Shown in pieces: positions 22,878 through 33,000 of a DNA stretch of 64,000 nucleotides; the first letter of the stretch is position 1; every line of letters begins with the position of its first letter. Below the pieces are notes generated by a model, which ran no database searches, was not told the origin of the DNA, and worked only from the letters and a program-made list of their open reading frames with translations. Both the position numbers and the translations under genes were made by a program. The DNA lies in assembly GCA_002366565.1 (NCBI GenBank), contig DFBJ01000003.1:186001-250000 (forward strand). The letters are read 5' to 3'. Source of the DNA: Bacteriovoracaceae bacterium UBA3083 (GTDB taxonomy: Bacteria > Bdellovibrionota > Bacteriovoracia > Bacteriovoracales > Bacteriovoracaceae).

Positions 22878-23471
22878 ATGGGTTTTAAAGTACAAGATCA
22901 TTATTTTAAGAAAGCTAAAAAAGACGACTTCTTAGCGAGAAGTGTTTATAAACTCGAAGAGATTGATAAAAAATATAAAATTATCAAGAAGAATGATTTC
23001 GTTGTTGATTTTGGTTATCACCCTGGATCTTGGGTTCAATATACAAGCCGTAAGGTTGGAGTTGATGGAAAAGTTATTGGTATAGATATAAGACCATTAA
23101 ATAAAAAGTTACTACCTTTGAAAAATGTCTCTCTATTTGAAAAAGATATTTTTGATGTTGATACTACTGCACAACTAGGTGCAGATGATAAATTTAATGT
23201 TGTTCTATCTGATATGGCTCCAAATACTACAGGTATGCGCTCAGTAGATCAGGATAGGAGTTTAAACCTTGTTGAAAAAGTATTCGAGGTAATGCCTGTA
23301 TTCTTAAGAGAAAACGGTAATATGGTCATTAAAGTCTTTGATAGCCATCAAGCACAGAAGTTCTTAAAGGAACAAAAGAGTATGTTTAAAGAATATGATT
23401 TTCTTAAACCAAAATCTACTAGGTCTGTGAGTAAAGAATTTTTTGTCATTGGGCGTGGATATAAGGCATAA
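22878..23471 (+). CDS. rlmE: 23S rRNA 2'-O-methyltransferase RlmE (FtsJ)
   Basis: Methylates the ribose of U2552 in the 23S A-loop. The catalytic K-D-K-E tetrad is visible: Lys25 (SVYKLEE), Asp112 (LSDMAPN), Lys152 (MVIKVF) and Glu187 (SKEFF). Motif I reads VVDFGYHPGSW rather than the usual DLGAAPGGW, which is an unusual change in the SAM-binding loop, but the rest of the motif set is intact. At 197 residues it is normal. It starts 20 bases after the sigma-54 activator and is 9 bases from the transpeptidase gene. Confidence 0.92.
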   Translation: MGFKVQDHYFKKAKKDDFLARSVYKLEEIDKKYKIIKKNDFVVDFGYHPGSWVQYTSRKVGVDGKVIGIDIRPLNKKLLPLKNVSLFEKDIFDVDTTAQLGADDKFNVVLSDMAPNTTGMRSVDQDRSLNLVEKVFEVMPVFLRENGNMVIKVFDSHQAQKFLKEQKSMFKEYDFLKPKSTRSVSKEFFVIGRGYKA

Positions 23472-23480
23472 TAATTCCTT

Positions 23481-24767
23481 ATGAAATACTTAAAAAGTAA
23501 AACCAACTTATATATTATTATGGCCTTGGGTCTTTTCTTCTCTGGATTAGGTTTCCACAACATGTGGAAGACTATGAAGAAAGAAAAAAGGCGCGAGGAA
23601 ATAATAACAACTCGTACTTTAATAAAAGAAAATCTTAATAAAGCTTTTAGTTTTAGTAAAAAAACCTTCCCAAAGAAAGTTGATTTAAAAGAAGAACAAG
23701 TAAATATCAAATACTCATTTAATAATGATTTAACAAAATATATAAAAAGAATTTTAAAAAGATATCGTTCTGATTATTCGTCAGTGATTGTGATCGACAA
23801 TGAAACTGGTTATATTCTTTCAGCTGTTGGTTATGAGAGACAGGGAAATCAATTCAATATTACTCTGCCTTTTAGTTCAACACACCCTTCTGCAAGTTTA
23901 TTTAAAATTGTGACAACAGCAGACCTTCTTGAAAAGTCTGATGTTACTAAAGATAGTATTTTCAAATTCAGAGGAAGAGGAACAACTCTTTATAAATATC
24001 AACTTAAAGATAAGAAATCTAGATGGCAAAGAAGACAGTCATTTGAAAGAGCATTTGCTTATTCAAATAATGTGATTTTTGGAAAAGCTGCGATTAAAAA
24101 CTCATCTGGAGAAAGACTATTTGATATGGCCGCAGACTTTGGCTTCAATGAGAGACTGATGGAAGAAATAAGTTTATCTAAATCTGTCTTTGAAATGCCT
24201 GATACTGATTATGAACTAGCAGAAAAGGCATCTGGTTTTAATAAGAAAACAATGATTTCTCCAATTCATGCAGCTGTGATGGCATCTGTTGTGGCTAATG
24301 ATGGAGTACTAAATTACCCAAGAGTTGTGACTGAGATAAATGATAATATAAATCAGAAGGTCATATGGAGTCCTCAACATAGAACAAAAAGAGTTTTAGA
24401 AGTTGGAACATCTAGAGAGCTACAAGAGCTTATGGCCGCGACAGTTAAAAGAGGAACAGCGAGGGGATCTTTCAGAAGACTGAATAGAAAACTCCGAGAA
24501 GGTTTAGAGATCGGTGGGAAAACTGGTTCAATAACTGGTGGAGTTCCATTTGGAAAAAGAGATTGGTTTACTTCGTACGCAGTGCCTACTAATAAAAATC
24601 AAGGTAAAGGTATCTCTATTGCTGTTATGAATATTAATCTTGAAAAATGGTATGTTAAGTCGTCTTATCTCGCGAGAAAAGTAATAGAATATTACTATAA
24701 AGAAGTAAGTCCTTTAAACGATAATGTATCAACTTCTGAAAAGACTAAATCGGATAAGGATACATAA
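23481..24767 (+). CDS. Penicillin-binding-protein-type transpeptidase
   Basis: Membrane-anchored DD-transpeptidase domain protein acting in the periplasm. An N-terminal transmembrane anchor (about 9-26) is followed by a basic linker. The active-site motifs are SLFK (Ser139-Lys142), SNN (195-197) and KTG (Lys347-Gly349). There is no transglycosylase domain, dimerisation domain or PASTA repeat, so it differs from FtsI/PBP2 and is nearer to short single-domain PBPs. It cross-links peptidoglycan or resembles a class D-like hydrolase; the choice between these is open. It is linked to the lepB gene by a 1-base overlap and follows rlmE. At 428 residues it is short for a class B protein. Confidence 0.85.
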   Translation: MKYLKSKTNLYIIMALGLFFSGLGFHNMWKTMKKEKRREEIITTRTLIKENLNKAFSFSKKTFPKKVDLKEEQVNIKYSFNNDLTKYIKRILKRYRSDYSSVIVIDNETGYILSAVGYERQGNQFNITLPFSSTHPSASLFKIVTTADLLEKSDVTKDSIFKFRGRGTTLYKYQLKDKKSRWQRRQSFERAFAYSNNVIFGKAAIKNSSGERLFDMAADFGFNERLMEEISLSKSVFEMPDTDYELAEKASGFNKKTMISPIHAAVMASVVANDGVLNYPRVVTEINDNINQKVIWSPQHRTKRVLEVGTSRELQELMAATVKRGTARGSFRRLNRKLREGLEIGGKTGSITGGVPFGKRDWFTSYAVPTNKNQGKGISIAVMNINLEKWYVKSSYLARKVIEYYYKEVSPLNDNVSTSEKTKSDKDT

Positions 24768-25528
24768 TGGATGACTTCAATGAGTTTGAAGCTCATGAGA
24801 AAAAGCCTACCAATTTAAAAAAAGAAGTACTTTTAATAATATCTATTATATTTGTCGTTTTAATCTTTAGGTCATCTCTTTATGAGCCATATCGTATTCC
24901 TTCTGGATCAATGATTCCTACTCTTAGAATAGGAGATTACATCATTGTAAATAAGTTTGCTTATGGAATGAAGGTTCCTTTTTCAGATATCGCGATGGGA
25001 GATATTAATTTAACTCCTAACTATATCTTCAAGCAAGAACTGCCAAAGAGAGGGGATGTTGTTGTTTTTAAATTCCCAAAAGACCCATCAATTAATTATA
25101 TAAAAAGAGTTATTGGGTTACCGGGTGATACTATAGAGATTAAAGATAAAGTTGTATACGTTAACGATGTTGAGACTATTTCTAGAAAGATCGAATCAGC
25201 TCCTTTCTTAAAAGATATGGATACAAAATTCAAAAAACATAAGCTTAAATTTTTTAGAGTAAAAAATAAAGATAGAGAATACGTTATCCAGCAAGATAGT
25301 GATAATTACTTTCTAGTAAATAAAGACAAGATTACTGTTCCTGAAAATGAAATCTTTGTTATGGGTGATAATCGAGATTTCTCATATGACTCTAGGTTTT
25401 GGGGAACAGTACCTCTTTCATATATCAAAGGAAGAGCAGAATTAATTTGGTTCTCTATTAGCTTCCCATCTGGAGAAGATAGTGACTTTATCTTTAGACC
25501 TTCTCGTATTGGAACTTCAATTTTTTAA
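24767..25528 (+). CDS. lepB: Signal peptidase I
   Basis: Removes signal peptides from Sec and Tat substrates at the outer face of the inner membrane. Type I catalytic dyad is Ser48 (SGSMIPT, 46-52) and Lys113 (YIKRVIGLPGD). Box E is seen as MGDNRDFSYDSRFWG. A single hydrophobic anchor at 20-34 precedes the active site. At 253 residues it is the usual size for a one-anchor enzyme. It overlaps the transpeptidase stop by 1 base and shares 12 bases at its end with the convergent mutS2 gene. Confidence 0.95.
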   Translation: MDDFNEFEAHEKKPTNLKKEVLLIISIIFVVLIFRSSLYEPYRIPSGSMIPTLRIGDYIIVNKFAYGMKVPFSDIAMGDINLTPNYIFKQELPKRGDVVVFKFPKDPSINYIKRVIGLPGDTIEIKDKVVYVNDVETISRKIESAPFLKDMDTKFKKHKLKFFRVKNKDREYVIQQDSDNYFLVNKDKITVPENEIFVMGDNRDFSYDSRFWGTVPLSYIKGRAELIWFSISFPSGEDSDFIFRPSRIGTSIF

Positions 25529-27883
25529 GGTAAGTCTCGTTGCGCCATCATTACCATCTTCTGATTGCCAATCTAGCTCTTTAAAACCTTTTAAGTGAGT
25601 TCTTAACCACTTTTTAAGTATACCTTCACCGTGTCCATGGATGATATTTAAAAAAGGAATATCACCATTGATGAGTTCATGAATAGAGTCATCAGTTAAG
25701 CGCTGAAACTCATCAAGTCTCATTCCTCTTCCATCAATTTCAAGCTTTCCCGAAACAGATTTTGTAAAGTTAACCTGTATAGATTGCTTAGGTGCCTTTT
25801 GATGTGTTGAGGGAGATAAATTTTTAATGCTCATCCATAAAGTCATCTTTCCGTTTAGAATTTGGACTTCTTTCTTTCGTATGTTTACAGCTGTAACTTT
25901 TAAGTTTCTATTAAATGTAGGAGAATAAACAAAGTCACCAACTTTAATGTCATTAATTGAAAGCTTTTGTTGTGCAACTGTTCTACTTAGATGATCTGTG
26001 AACTTTTGTTTTTTGGGATCAGGAATACTACCAGTTAGTGAAATAACTTTTTTGTTGAATTGCTTCCTAGAATCAATCTTTCCTTTTTTCGTTTCAACTA
26101 AAAGAGATTCTGCTTGAGAAATGATTTTATCGAGTTTCTTTTTATACTCAGATGTAATGCGCTCTTTCTCAAGAAGAACAAGACCGTCCATAGACTTTTT
26201 TTGATTTTTTAGATTTATATTTAATTGTCTATTTTCAACCAACTTCTTATCAAGCTCTGCTTTCTTTTGTGAAAGCTCCTGAAGTAGTTGCTCATATGAG
26301 AGTTGTTTCTTGTCTAGTATATGCTCAGCTTTACTTGAGATAGTATTACTGAGACCAAATTTAGAGGCCAGGATATCAAATATCTTAAAGGCCATGGAGC
26401 TTCCAGGCGACCCAAAATTAAGCTTATATGTAGGTTTACTTGTTTCGATGTCAAAACCAACATGTGATGAAATATATTCTTTAGATGAATGAATGTAAGT
26501 TTTAAAAAACTGATGGTGAGTTGAAATTATAACTCTTGCATCAGAGCGACTGTGAATTTGCTCAAGAAAAGAAATTGCTAGAGCGGATGCTTCCTCTGAT
26601 GAAGTAGAATTAAAAATTTCATCTACAACAATTAATGAATTCTCTGATATTTCACTGAGAAGTTCTAAATAGTTTTTAGCTTCAGAAGCGAATGAACTCA
26701 GGCCACTAGAGAGATCTTGCTGATCATGAGAAAAATAATATATTCCTTCAGGGAGGAAGATATTACATTCTCGTGCTGGAACATAAAGGCCCATTGAAGA
26801 CATAAGATAACATAAAGTGATTGATTTAAGTGTTACCGTCTTTCCTCCAGTATTTGGACCAGAGATAATAATTCCCTTAGAATTACTTTGTAGCTTTATG
26901 CTGTTTAGAACACAGTTCTCAATTAAAGGATGAAAAAAATCCTTAATATAAATTTCTTTTGTCGTGTTAAGGCTGGGTCTAGATAAGTTCAATTCATAAG
27001 AGAAGTTTGCTTTTGTTCTAATTAAGTCAATTTTATAAAAGAAATGAAGAGCATTAAGGGGTGCCCTTTCAAATTCTAAAATAGTAGAGCAAAAGTTCTT
27101 ACAAATTTCATTAATAATAGCATCTATCTGTGCCATGATTTGTATACGTTGGTTACTTCTCTCTCTTAATTCATAAGGCTCAACAAAGAGAGTCATTCCT
27201 GTGCTAGATTTTGCAACAATGACACCGAGTTTTGAATTATACGAATCAGATCTAATCGCAAGAACATATCTATCATTGATTATGTCATGTTCACTATATT
27301 GAAGAACTTTTGAATATTGATCCTTCTTAGCAGCGATAGAAATATTTCTTCTTAGGCCTTGCTCTAATTCTCTTAGTTCTTTATAAAGAGGAGATAATTG
27401 AGGATGATTCTCGAGACTTTCCTGTCCATCTTTAGAAACAAGAACTCTAAATTTATTAATAAATTTATTTCTAATTTTACTTTTTATTGATTGATCAGGG
27501 TAATTATGTTCAATGTTAAAAGTTTCAAATAATCTCTCAAGAGAGGGGTAGTTTTCTAACAACTTACAAATAGTATTTAATTCAGATAGGCTGAGAACTA
27601 TATTCTTTTCAACTGATGAAAGTAGTCTCTCTAGCTCATCAGATCTCGGAATTGAATTAAAAATATCAGCAATATTTGTATTGTATAACTCTTCTTCTTC
27701 AATAAACTTATCTATAAAGCTTAATTCTCGATTTATAATATCATTAGGTTTATAATTCAATAATTCAGGAATAATACCTTTGGTATATTCAAAGTAAGAA
27801 AATGAACATAGTTTATCAAGTATCTCATTCCAATCGAGATATTCTAAAAATGAAGATGAATTATTTAATAAGTTGAGCGCCAT
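25517..27883 (-). CDS. mutS2: MutS2 family ATPase with C-terminal Smr domain
   Basis: DNA-structure-specific or ribosome-rescue ATPase of the MutS2 family. Walker A is GPNTGGKT (342-349), Walker B contains VVDEIFNSTSSEE, and a long coiled coil (KKAELDKKLVENRQL) follows. The C-terminal Smr endonuclease domain (about 712-788) has LEIDGRGMRLDE and HGHGEGILKKWL; this matches the LDLRG / HGxGxGxLR pattern with some divergence. There is no MutS I mismatch-recognition domain, so this is not MutS1. At 788 residues it is the usual size. The start ATG (27883) overlaps the divergent rqcH start. Confidence 0.9.
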   Translation of the reverse strand: MALNLLNNSSSFLEYLDWNEILDKLCSFSYFEYTKGIIPELLNYKPNDIINRELSFIDKFIEEEELYNTNIADIFNSIPRSDELERLLSSVEKNIVLSLSELNTICKLLENYPSLERLFETFNIEHNYPDQSIKSKIRNKFINKFRVLVSKDGQESLENHPQLSPLYKELRELEQGLRRNISIAAKKDQYSKVLQYSEHDIINDRYVLAIRSDSYNSKLGVIVAKSSTGMTLFVEPYELRERSNQRIQIMAQIDAIINEICKNFCSTILEFERAPLNALHFFYKIDLIRTKANFSYELNLSRPSLNTTKEIYIKDFFHPLIENCVLNSIKLQSNSKGIIISGPNTGGKTVTLKSITLCYLMSSMGLYVPARECNIFLPEGIYYFSHDQQDLSSGLSSFASEAKNYLELLSEISENSLIVVDEIFNSTSSEEASALAISFLEQIHSRSDARVIISTHHQFFKTYIHSSKEYISSHVGFDIETSKPTYKLNFGSPGSSMAFKIFDILASKFGLSNTISSKAEHILDKKQLSYEQLLQELSQKKAELDKKLVENRQLNINLKNQKKSMDGLVLLEKERITSEYKKKLDKIISQAESLLVETKKGKIDSRKQFNKKVISLTGSIPDPKKQKFTDHLSRTVAQQKLSINDIKVGDFVYSPTFNRNLKVTAVNIRKKEVQILNGKMTLWMSIKNLSPSTHQKAPKQSIQVNFTKSVSGKLEIDGRGMRLDEFQRLTDDSIHELINGDIPFLNIIHGHGEGILKKWLRTHLKGFKELDWQSEDGNDGATRLTLKN

Positions 27884-29234
27884 GATTCAAACTGTTGCAG
27901 ATTTAAATAATATTATAGAAGAGTACAATAGCTTATGTGTGATTGACCAGAGAGTTCGTACCCCAGTTGTACAAAAAATCTTTTCAACACCACATTATAT
28001 TTCAATGTCACTTCGATTACCTGGTAAATCAATATATTTATACATTGGCCGAGGCCAAAAGTATGAGGGAATATTCATAGGTAAGTCAGCCGTACCGTCA
28101 GAATATCGTATTAGAGATAGATTTATTGAATTTTGTAGAAAGTATGTTCAGGGAGGAATTGTACATAAAATAGAGACTCTTTTAGAAGATAGAGTTGTTA
28201 ATATTTATTTCACTAAGAGAGAGTTCCATTATAACTTAACACTTTTTTGGAAGGGAAGAGACCTGTACTTCTCATTGCATGAGAAGAATGGTGACACTGA
28301 GAGGATTTTTTGTAGCTGGCTTGGATGGCAGGAAATGCTTGAAGGGAATACGATTAAGAAAATATACGATGGTATTGGAGCAGGTAAATATAAGGCTGAA
28401 AAACCTTCAAGCAAAGTATTCTCTGATAAAGAATACTTTGAGAAGTTAAGTGAAAATGTTGATGTACATAAGTTTCCAAAGAGGAAAAAGAAGTTTTTCC
28501 AAAGAAAAATTCAAAATATCGAAAGAGACTTTACCAAAGTTAGAAAGTGGAGAGATTTGAAAGAATTGATTGAGCAGCCAGACTTTAACGTACCAAATAG
28601 TTATCGTTTTGAATTAATAGGTGTTCCTTTCAAAATAGATATGAATTTCAATGAGTTTAAAAAAAGAGATATTATCTATAAGAAAATAAAAGCATTTAAG
28701 AGAGCTGAAGTTATTTTAGAAGATAGATTGTCAAAGACCAAAGAGGAATTTAGGAAATGGGTAAGTGGAGACGTTTATGTTGTTAAGGGTCTTGGAAAAA
28801 CTGTTGAACCTGTTTGGAGAAGCTCAAAAGAAGACGTTAATACTCAGGTAAATACTGTCAATAGAAAAATATATCAAATATCTGCAGGGGTTGAACTTGC
28901 TGTTGGCCTAGACAGTATGAGCAATGATTGGCTGAGAAAGAACTGGAGTAAAAAAGAAGACCTTTGGTTCCATATTGATGGAGATAAGAGTTCTCATGTA
29001 TTTTTAAAAAATAGTATAGGGGCCTCGTTAGATGGTAAGTTGCTGGAATTAATAGGGAGTGTGCTTGCTCACTATAGTGGCTATCAAGGAGAACAAGTAC
29101 CAATGGTATACACTCAGGTAAAGAATTTAAAGGCGGTCAAAGGGGCTGCTGGTAAAGTTATCTTTAAAAAAGAAAAGAGAATTGATGTATATGTTGACCC
29201 TTTGTGGAAGGAAAGAATTTCAATCATTTCGTGA
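27882..29234 (+). CDS. rqcH: NFACT-family protein (RqcH/Tae2/NEMF relative)
   Basis: Likely ribosome-quality-control factor that recruits alanyl-tRNA to stalled large subunits. The N-terminal NFACT-N domain starts near residue 1 with DLNNIIEEYNSLCV. Central helices include a coiled-coil-like stretch (about 200-300). The C-terminal NFACT-R domain has the typical DLWFHIDGDKSSHVFLKN (about 361-378). At 450 residues it is shorter than the 550-580 of Bacillus RqcH. ATG 27882 overlaps the divergent mutS2 start by two bases, so there is no room for a separate promoter between them. The start a few codons upstream would lie within the mutS2 coding region and is less likely. Confidence 0.8.
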   Translation: MIQTVADLNNIIEEYNSLCVIDQRVRTPVVQKIFSTPHYISMSLRLPGKSIYLYIGRGQKYEGIFIGKSAVPSEYRIRDRFIEFCRKYVQGGIVHKIETLLEDRVVNIYFTKREFHYNLTLFWKGRDLYFSLHEKNGDTERIFCSWLGWQEMLEGNTIKKIYDGIGAGKYKAEKPSSKVFSDKEYFEKLSENVDVHKFPKRKKKFFQRKIQNIERDFTKVRKWRDLKELIEQPDFNVPNSYRFELIGVPFKIDMNFNEFKKRDIIYKKIKAFKRAEVILEDRLSKTKEEFRKWVSGDVYVVKGLGKTVEPVWRSSKEDVNTQVNTVNRKIYQISAGVELAVGLDSMSNDWLRKNWSKKEDLWFHIDGDKSSHVFLKNSIGASLDGKLLELIGSVLAHYSGYQGEQVPMVYTQVKNLKAVKGAAGKVIFKKEKRIDVYVDPLWKERISIIS

Positions 29235-29291
29235 AGTTAGAATAAAATGTAAAATAGAATAAGTTTTTTAAGACTCAAATCTGAGGTAGTA

Positions 29292-30098
29292 ATGAGAGTT
29301 GTAAGTTTATTCGTTTTGATAATAATGTCGCTTAATGTTTCTGCATTAAATATTCCGGAAGTAAATGAATTTGATATTCGCTACTATCATCCGGAAAGCT
29401 ATGGTTTAAAAGATTTAGTTTTTGAAGTAAGAGTATCAAACTTAGTTGATACTCTTAATAAAAGACAAAGCTTTGGAAAAATTGAAGATCTATATTTTAA
29501 AGTTTATTGGATGTTCCCTGGACAATATCAAATTCAAGTTAATGGATTTCCTAAAGGCTTTGATGAAGTTAAGTATCAATTAAAACAGATGATCAAGAAC
29601 AGGTTAGACTTTGTTGTCCCTCTAAAATTAGCACCTAGAGTTAGAAGTTATGAATTAAAATACTTTAAAACAAGTAACGGTAAAGGTGTTAAAGGTACAG
29701 ATAGAACAGGTTCTCGACCAGTATCTGAAATTCAACTTAAGTTTAAACCAAATGGAATGCTTGAAGAATTCAAAACATTTAGTCCTACCGGTGTAAACTC
29801 CTCTACTTTTGAGTTGGGAGTGAAAGGATGGAGTAACAATAAATGGGTAGTAGATAAAATGACTGTTAAGCTAATTCAAGGAGTTCAACTAACGACTATT
29901 GAAAATGAATTTGATTATAAGTCATACTCTGGCTTTGGATTCCCATCAAAAGTTGATATATCAACAACTCAAGAAATAGTAACTAACAATAGTGGTAAAC
30001 CAAATAAAAGAACAATTCACTCCACTCTAGAGTTTGGAAAATATGAGGTTAATACAGGGAAAGCTGTTCGGTTTATGACAAAGGGAATAAAAAAATAG
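29292..30098 (+). CDS. Exported protein of unknown function (partner of the large lipoprotein)
   Basis: A 268-residue protein with a clear signal peptide (residues 1-18, MRVVSLFVLIIMSLNVSA, likely cleaved after Ala18). The mature part is beta-strand rich with no cysteines that I noticed and no catalytic motif. Segments such as VNEFDIRYYHPESYGLKDL and the regular alternation of polar and hydrophobic residues resemble periplasmic beta folds such as LolA-like barrels, but that is only a pattern. Its stop abuts the start of the 1370-residue lipoprotein (TAG directly followed by ATG), so the two are cotranscribed and may work together. Function not recognised. Confidence 0.7.
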   Translation: MRVVSLFVLIIMSLNVSALNIPEVNEFDIRYYHPESYGLKDLVFEVRVSNLVDTLNKRQSFGKIEDLYFKVYWMFPGQYQIQVNGFPKGFDEVKYQLKQMIKNRLDFVVPLKLAPRVRSYELKYFKTSNGKGVKGTDRTGSRPVSEIQLKFKPNGMLEEFKTFSPTGVNSSTFELGVKGWSNNKWVVDKMTVKLIQGVQLTTIENEFDYKSYSGFGFPSKVDISTTQEIVTNNSGKPNKRTIHSTLEFGKYEVNTGKAVRFMTKGIKK

Positions 30099-33000
30099 AT
30101 GAATGTTTTGAATAAATTTTTCATTTCAGTATTCTTAATTTTATTAGTTTCTTGTTTTAAGCAAGATGCCCCAGAGGTGTTTTCTGATCAGAGTAGGACA
30201 AGACGTGATTATGATCAGCTCAAGGCATGTTCTAATATTACATTTTATGAAGGGTTTCTATATAGAAATAATCTAATTGATTTATTTGTATGTACCAGTT
30301 GGGATAAGAAGTTTGTCGAAATGTATAAGGCCCTAATTGATACTCCAGAAAATAATTGGAATGACCTTGTCTCTCCAATAGATTCTGTGTTTTTTGGAGA
30401 TAGAGAGAGGCGAGATCGATTTATTCAATATTATAAAAACTTAGATAGTGATGGTGCTCTCGATGATTTAGGAAGGGTGATAACAGCACTGACAGATACT
30501 AACTTTTATGATGGCTTTAACGCCCTATTTGATTGTGCTGAAGATAATGAAAATCCATCTTGTAAGGATAGAAACGGTTTAATAGATAAATCAGATATTA
30601 AAAATATGCTTACAATTTTAGATAGAAGTCCAAATCTTTTACTAGAAATTGCAAAAGTTATAGATGGATTTAATAATGCACTAGGAAGTGATGCTGAAAC
30701 TTTTAGAAGAGAGATAGTTAAGTTTAATAGCACAAGCTTTTTTAATAAATTGAGAATAATGATAGTTTCTGAGCTGGCTCAGAAGTATTTAGAAGGTCTT
30801 GGATCTGGTGACTTGAGATTGTTAAGGGGAGCATTCTTAGCAAAAGAGCCAATCTCTGATAATAACTGGATAAGTCATTGGGTTAAGAGAAAAGATGTAA
30901 CAAGTAACTACATTAATAAATTGGTGAATATTCCTGTAAAGGAGCAACCTCAACTTGTAAGAGACTTGAAAGTATTGAATAGTCTATATAGCAGTGAGGT
31001 ATCCTGCTCTGACTCTAACTTACAATTATCAATAGATTTAAAGTCCCTTGTTGCAAATACAATAGAGCATTTAAAAAAAGATGATGTTGTAAAGTTTTTT
31101 GATTCTTTAATATTAGCTTCAGAGTCTGTTGTATATGCAAGACCAATATGTCCAGAACTAACAGATGCCAAGAGAGTTGTCAGTTATTATGAATATACTC
31201 AGAGACGTAACGTTAATCATACTGTGGATCTAGCAAATGTATTAAAGTACTCAGTTGATCTATTAGCGAAAATGCCAACAATTGATATCGTAAAGTTTTC
31301 ATTAGAGCTAGTTGATTATGATCAAGACTATCTAATCTCACTCCTTACAAGTGACCTATTTAATGTTTCAAATGAGATAAACAGAGTCGTTGCAGAAAAC
31401 AGTAATGATTTTTACTCATCAGGTCTTTCAATTCTGAAAAAAGCTGATGAAGATATGTTCTACTCAATGGCGTTTGTTTTAAATGACCTTTTTTCCCAAC
31501 CTGAGTCTGCTGATTTATCTGCTTGGGCAAAATCATGGCTGTTTTGGAATGAGCAAGAGCAAAACTTTCTGTTTAACTTTATAGACGTTCACTTAGATTC
31601 AAATACTGACTATGTAAGACTTTTTTCGTTTTACTCTCAGTTTTTGAAGGAGCTATCAACTGATTGGTCAAAAATAGGTGAGTTTTATAATAGAGATGAA
31701 GAGAGTAAGGAAAGAACATTTCAATCATTAAAAACAGTTGTTTCTAATTTTTCTGGAAAGGAAATCTTAGCTGACTATAAAAAATTCTTCTCGCGTGATC
31801 ATATTCTCAATCTTTTAAAAGTGATTACAACTAGTGGGAACAATGGGAGTTTTCAGCTCCGTAAACTTTCTATTAAGAATGTAGATATAAAAGTTAATTA
31901 CAAGACTCCAGAGATTACACTTGTAACGTCATCACAGAGAAATAGTGAAGAAGTTGTAAAGTGTGTTAGTTATCTTGCAGAAAAGAAATCATTATATGAA
32001 TTATCAAAAGAATATTCAGAAAGCTGTAGAAGCTTAAATAATTCATACTTTTTAGATAATCTATCTGAAGGGATATCTAAAAGTCTTTTAGCGTTTGAGG
32101 ACTTGTATCCTACTCAAAACTTTGAATATCTTTTTAAGCCGGGTGGAATCTTATCTCCAGAAATGACAATGTGGGGAATGAGCACACTTGTCTCAATGAA
32201 TGAGGAATATGAAAAAGATGACAAAAGTATAAGTTTTTTACTGAACACATTGAAGAAATATTTATTTGATCTTGGAAATGATGGAACAAGAGGAGTTTCT
32301 ATCATTAAGTCTGTGATGAGTCTTGGGTTAGAATGGATGGGAAATGACTCTGAGATTGGTTTACGAAATGGTGTCGTTGGAGAGCTCGTACGTAATAAAG
32401 AAAGAGTTGATATTTTATTTAAGGAGCTTCCATCTTATATTGAAGAATTTGAAGACTGGAATAGAACCTATGTGGAAACACGTTATGTAGAAGATATAAA
32501 ATATTCCTGTCAAAAGTATATAAATATTCATGTTGGTGGAAACGTATGTCCAACAGAGGAAGTTGCTAAGGACAATATCAATTCAATTGTGAAGCAAATG
32601 GTTACACGTTATGAGGACTCCGAAGGAATACCAATTCAGTACCTTTTAAAGGCAGCACTTCCAGAAGGTGGAGTTCAAATACCTTTAGATAATAGAGATT
32701 CAAAAAATAAGAGGTTAAGCTTATATGAATCGTTTAATTATCTTTATGATCTATCTGACAAATCTCTTAAGGTTAATAAAGAAAAAGTTAAGTATCTAGA
32801 TCGACTTAATGGGGATAAGCAGTACTTTACTATGACTACTTCAGAGAGGATCGACCATGTTATACGAAATGTTGCTTTTAGGGATAACTACCTTGGTGTG
32901 CAATATTTAAACGCTGTAGTAAAAGGTGAAGATTATACTGATGTCGTAAAAGAGAAAAAACGATTAATGGGGATTTGCTTAAATACACCAGGCGTGAGGT

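Noticed and set aside
25517..27883. MutS1 mismatch-repair protein
   Set aside because: No N-terminal mismatch-binding domain and a C-terminal Smr domain is present; this is MutS2.
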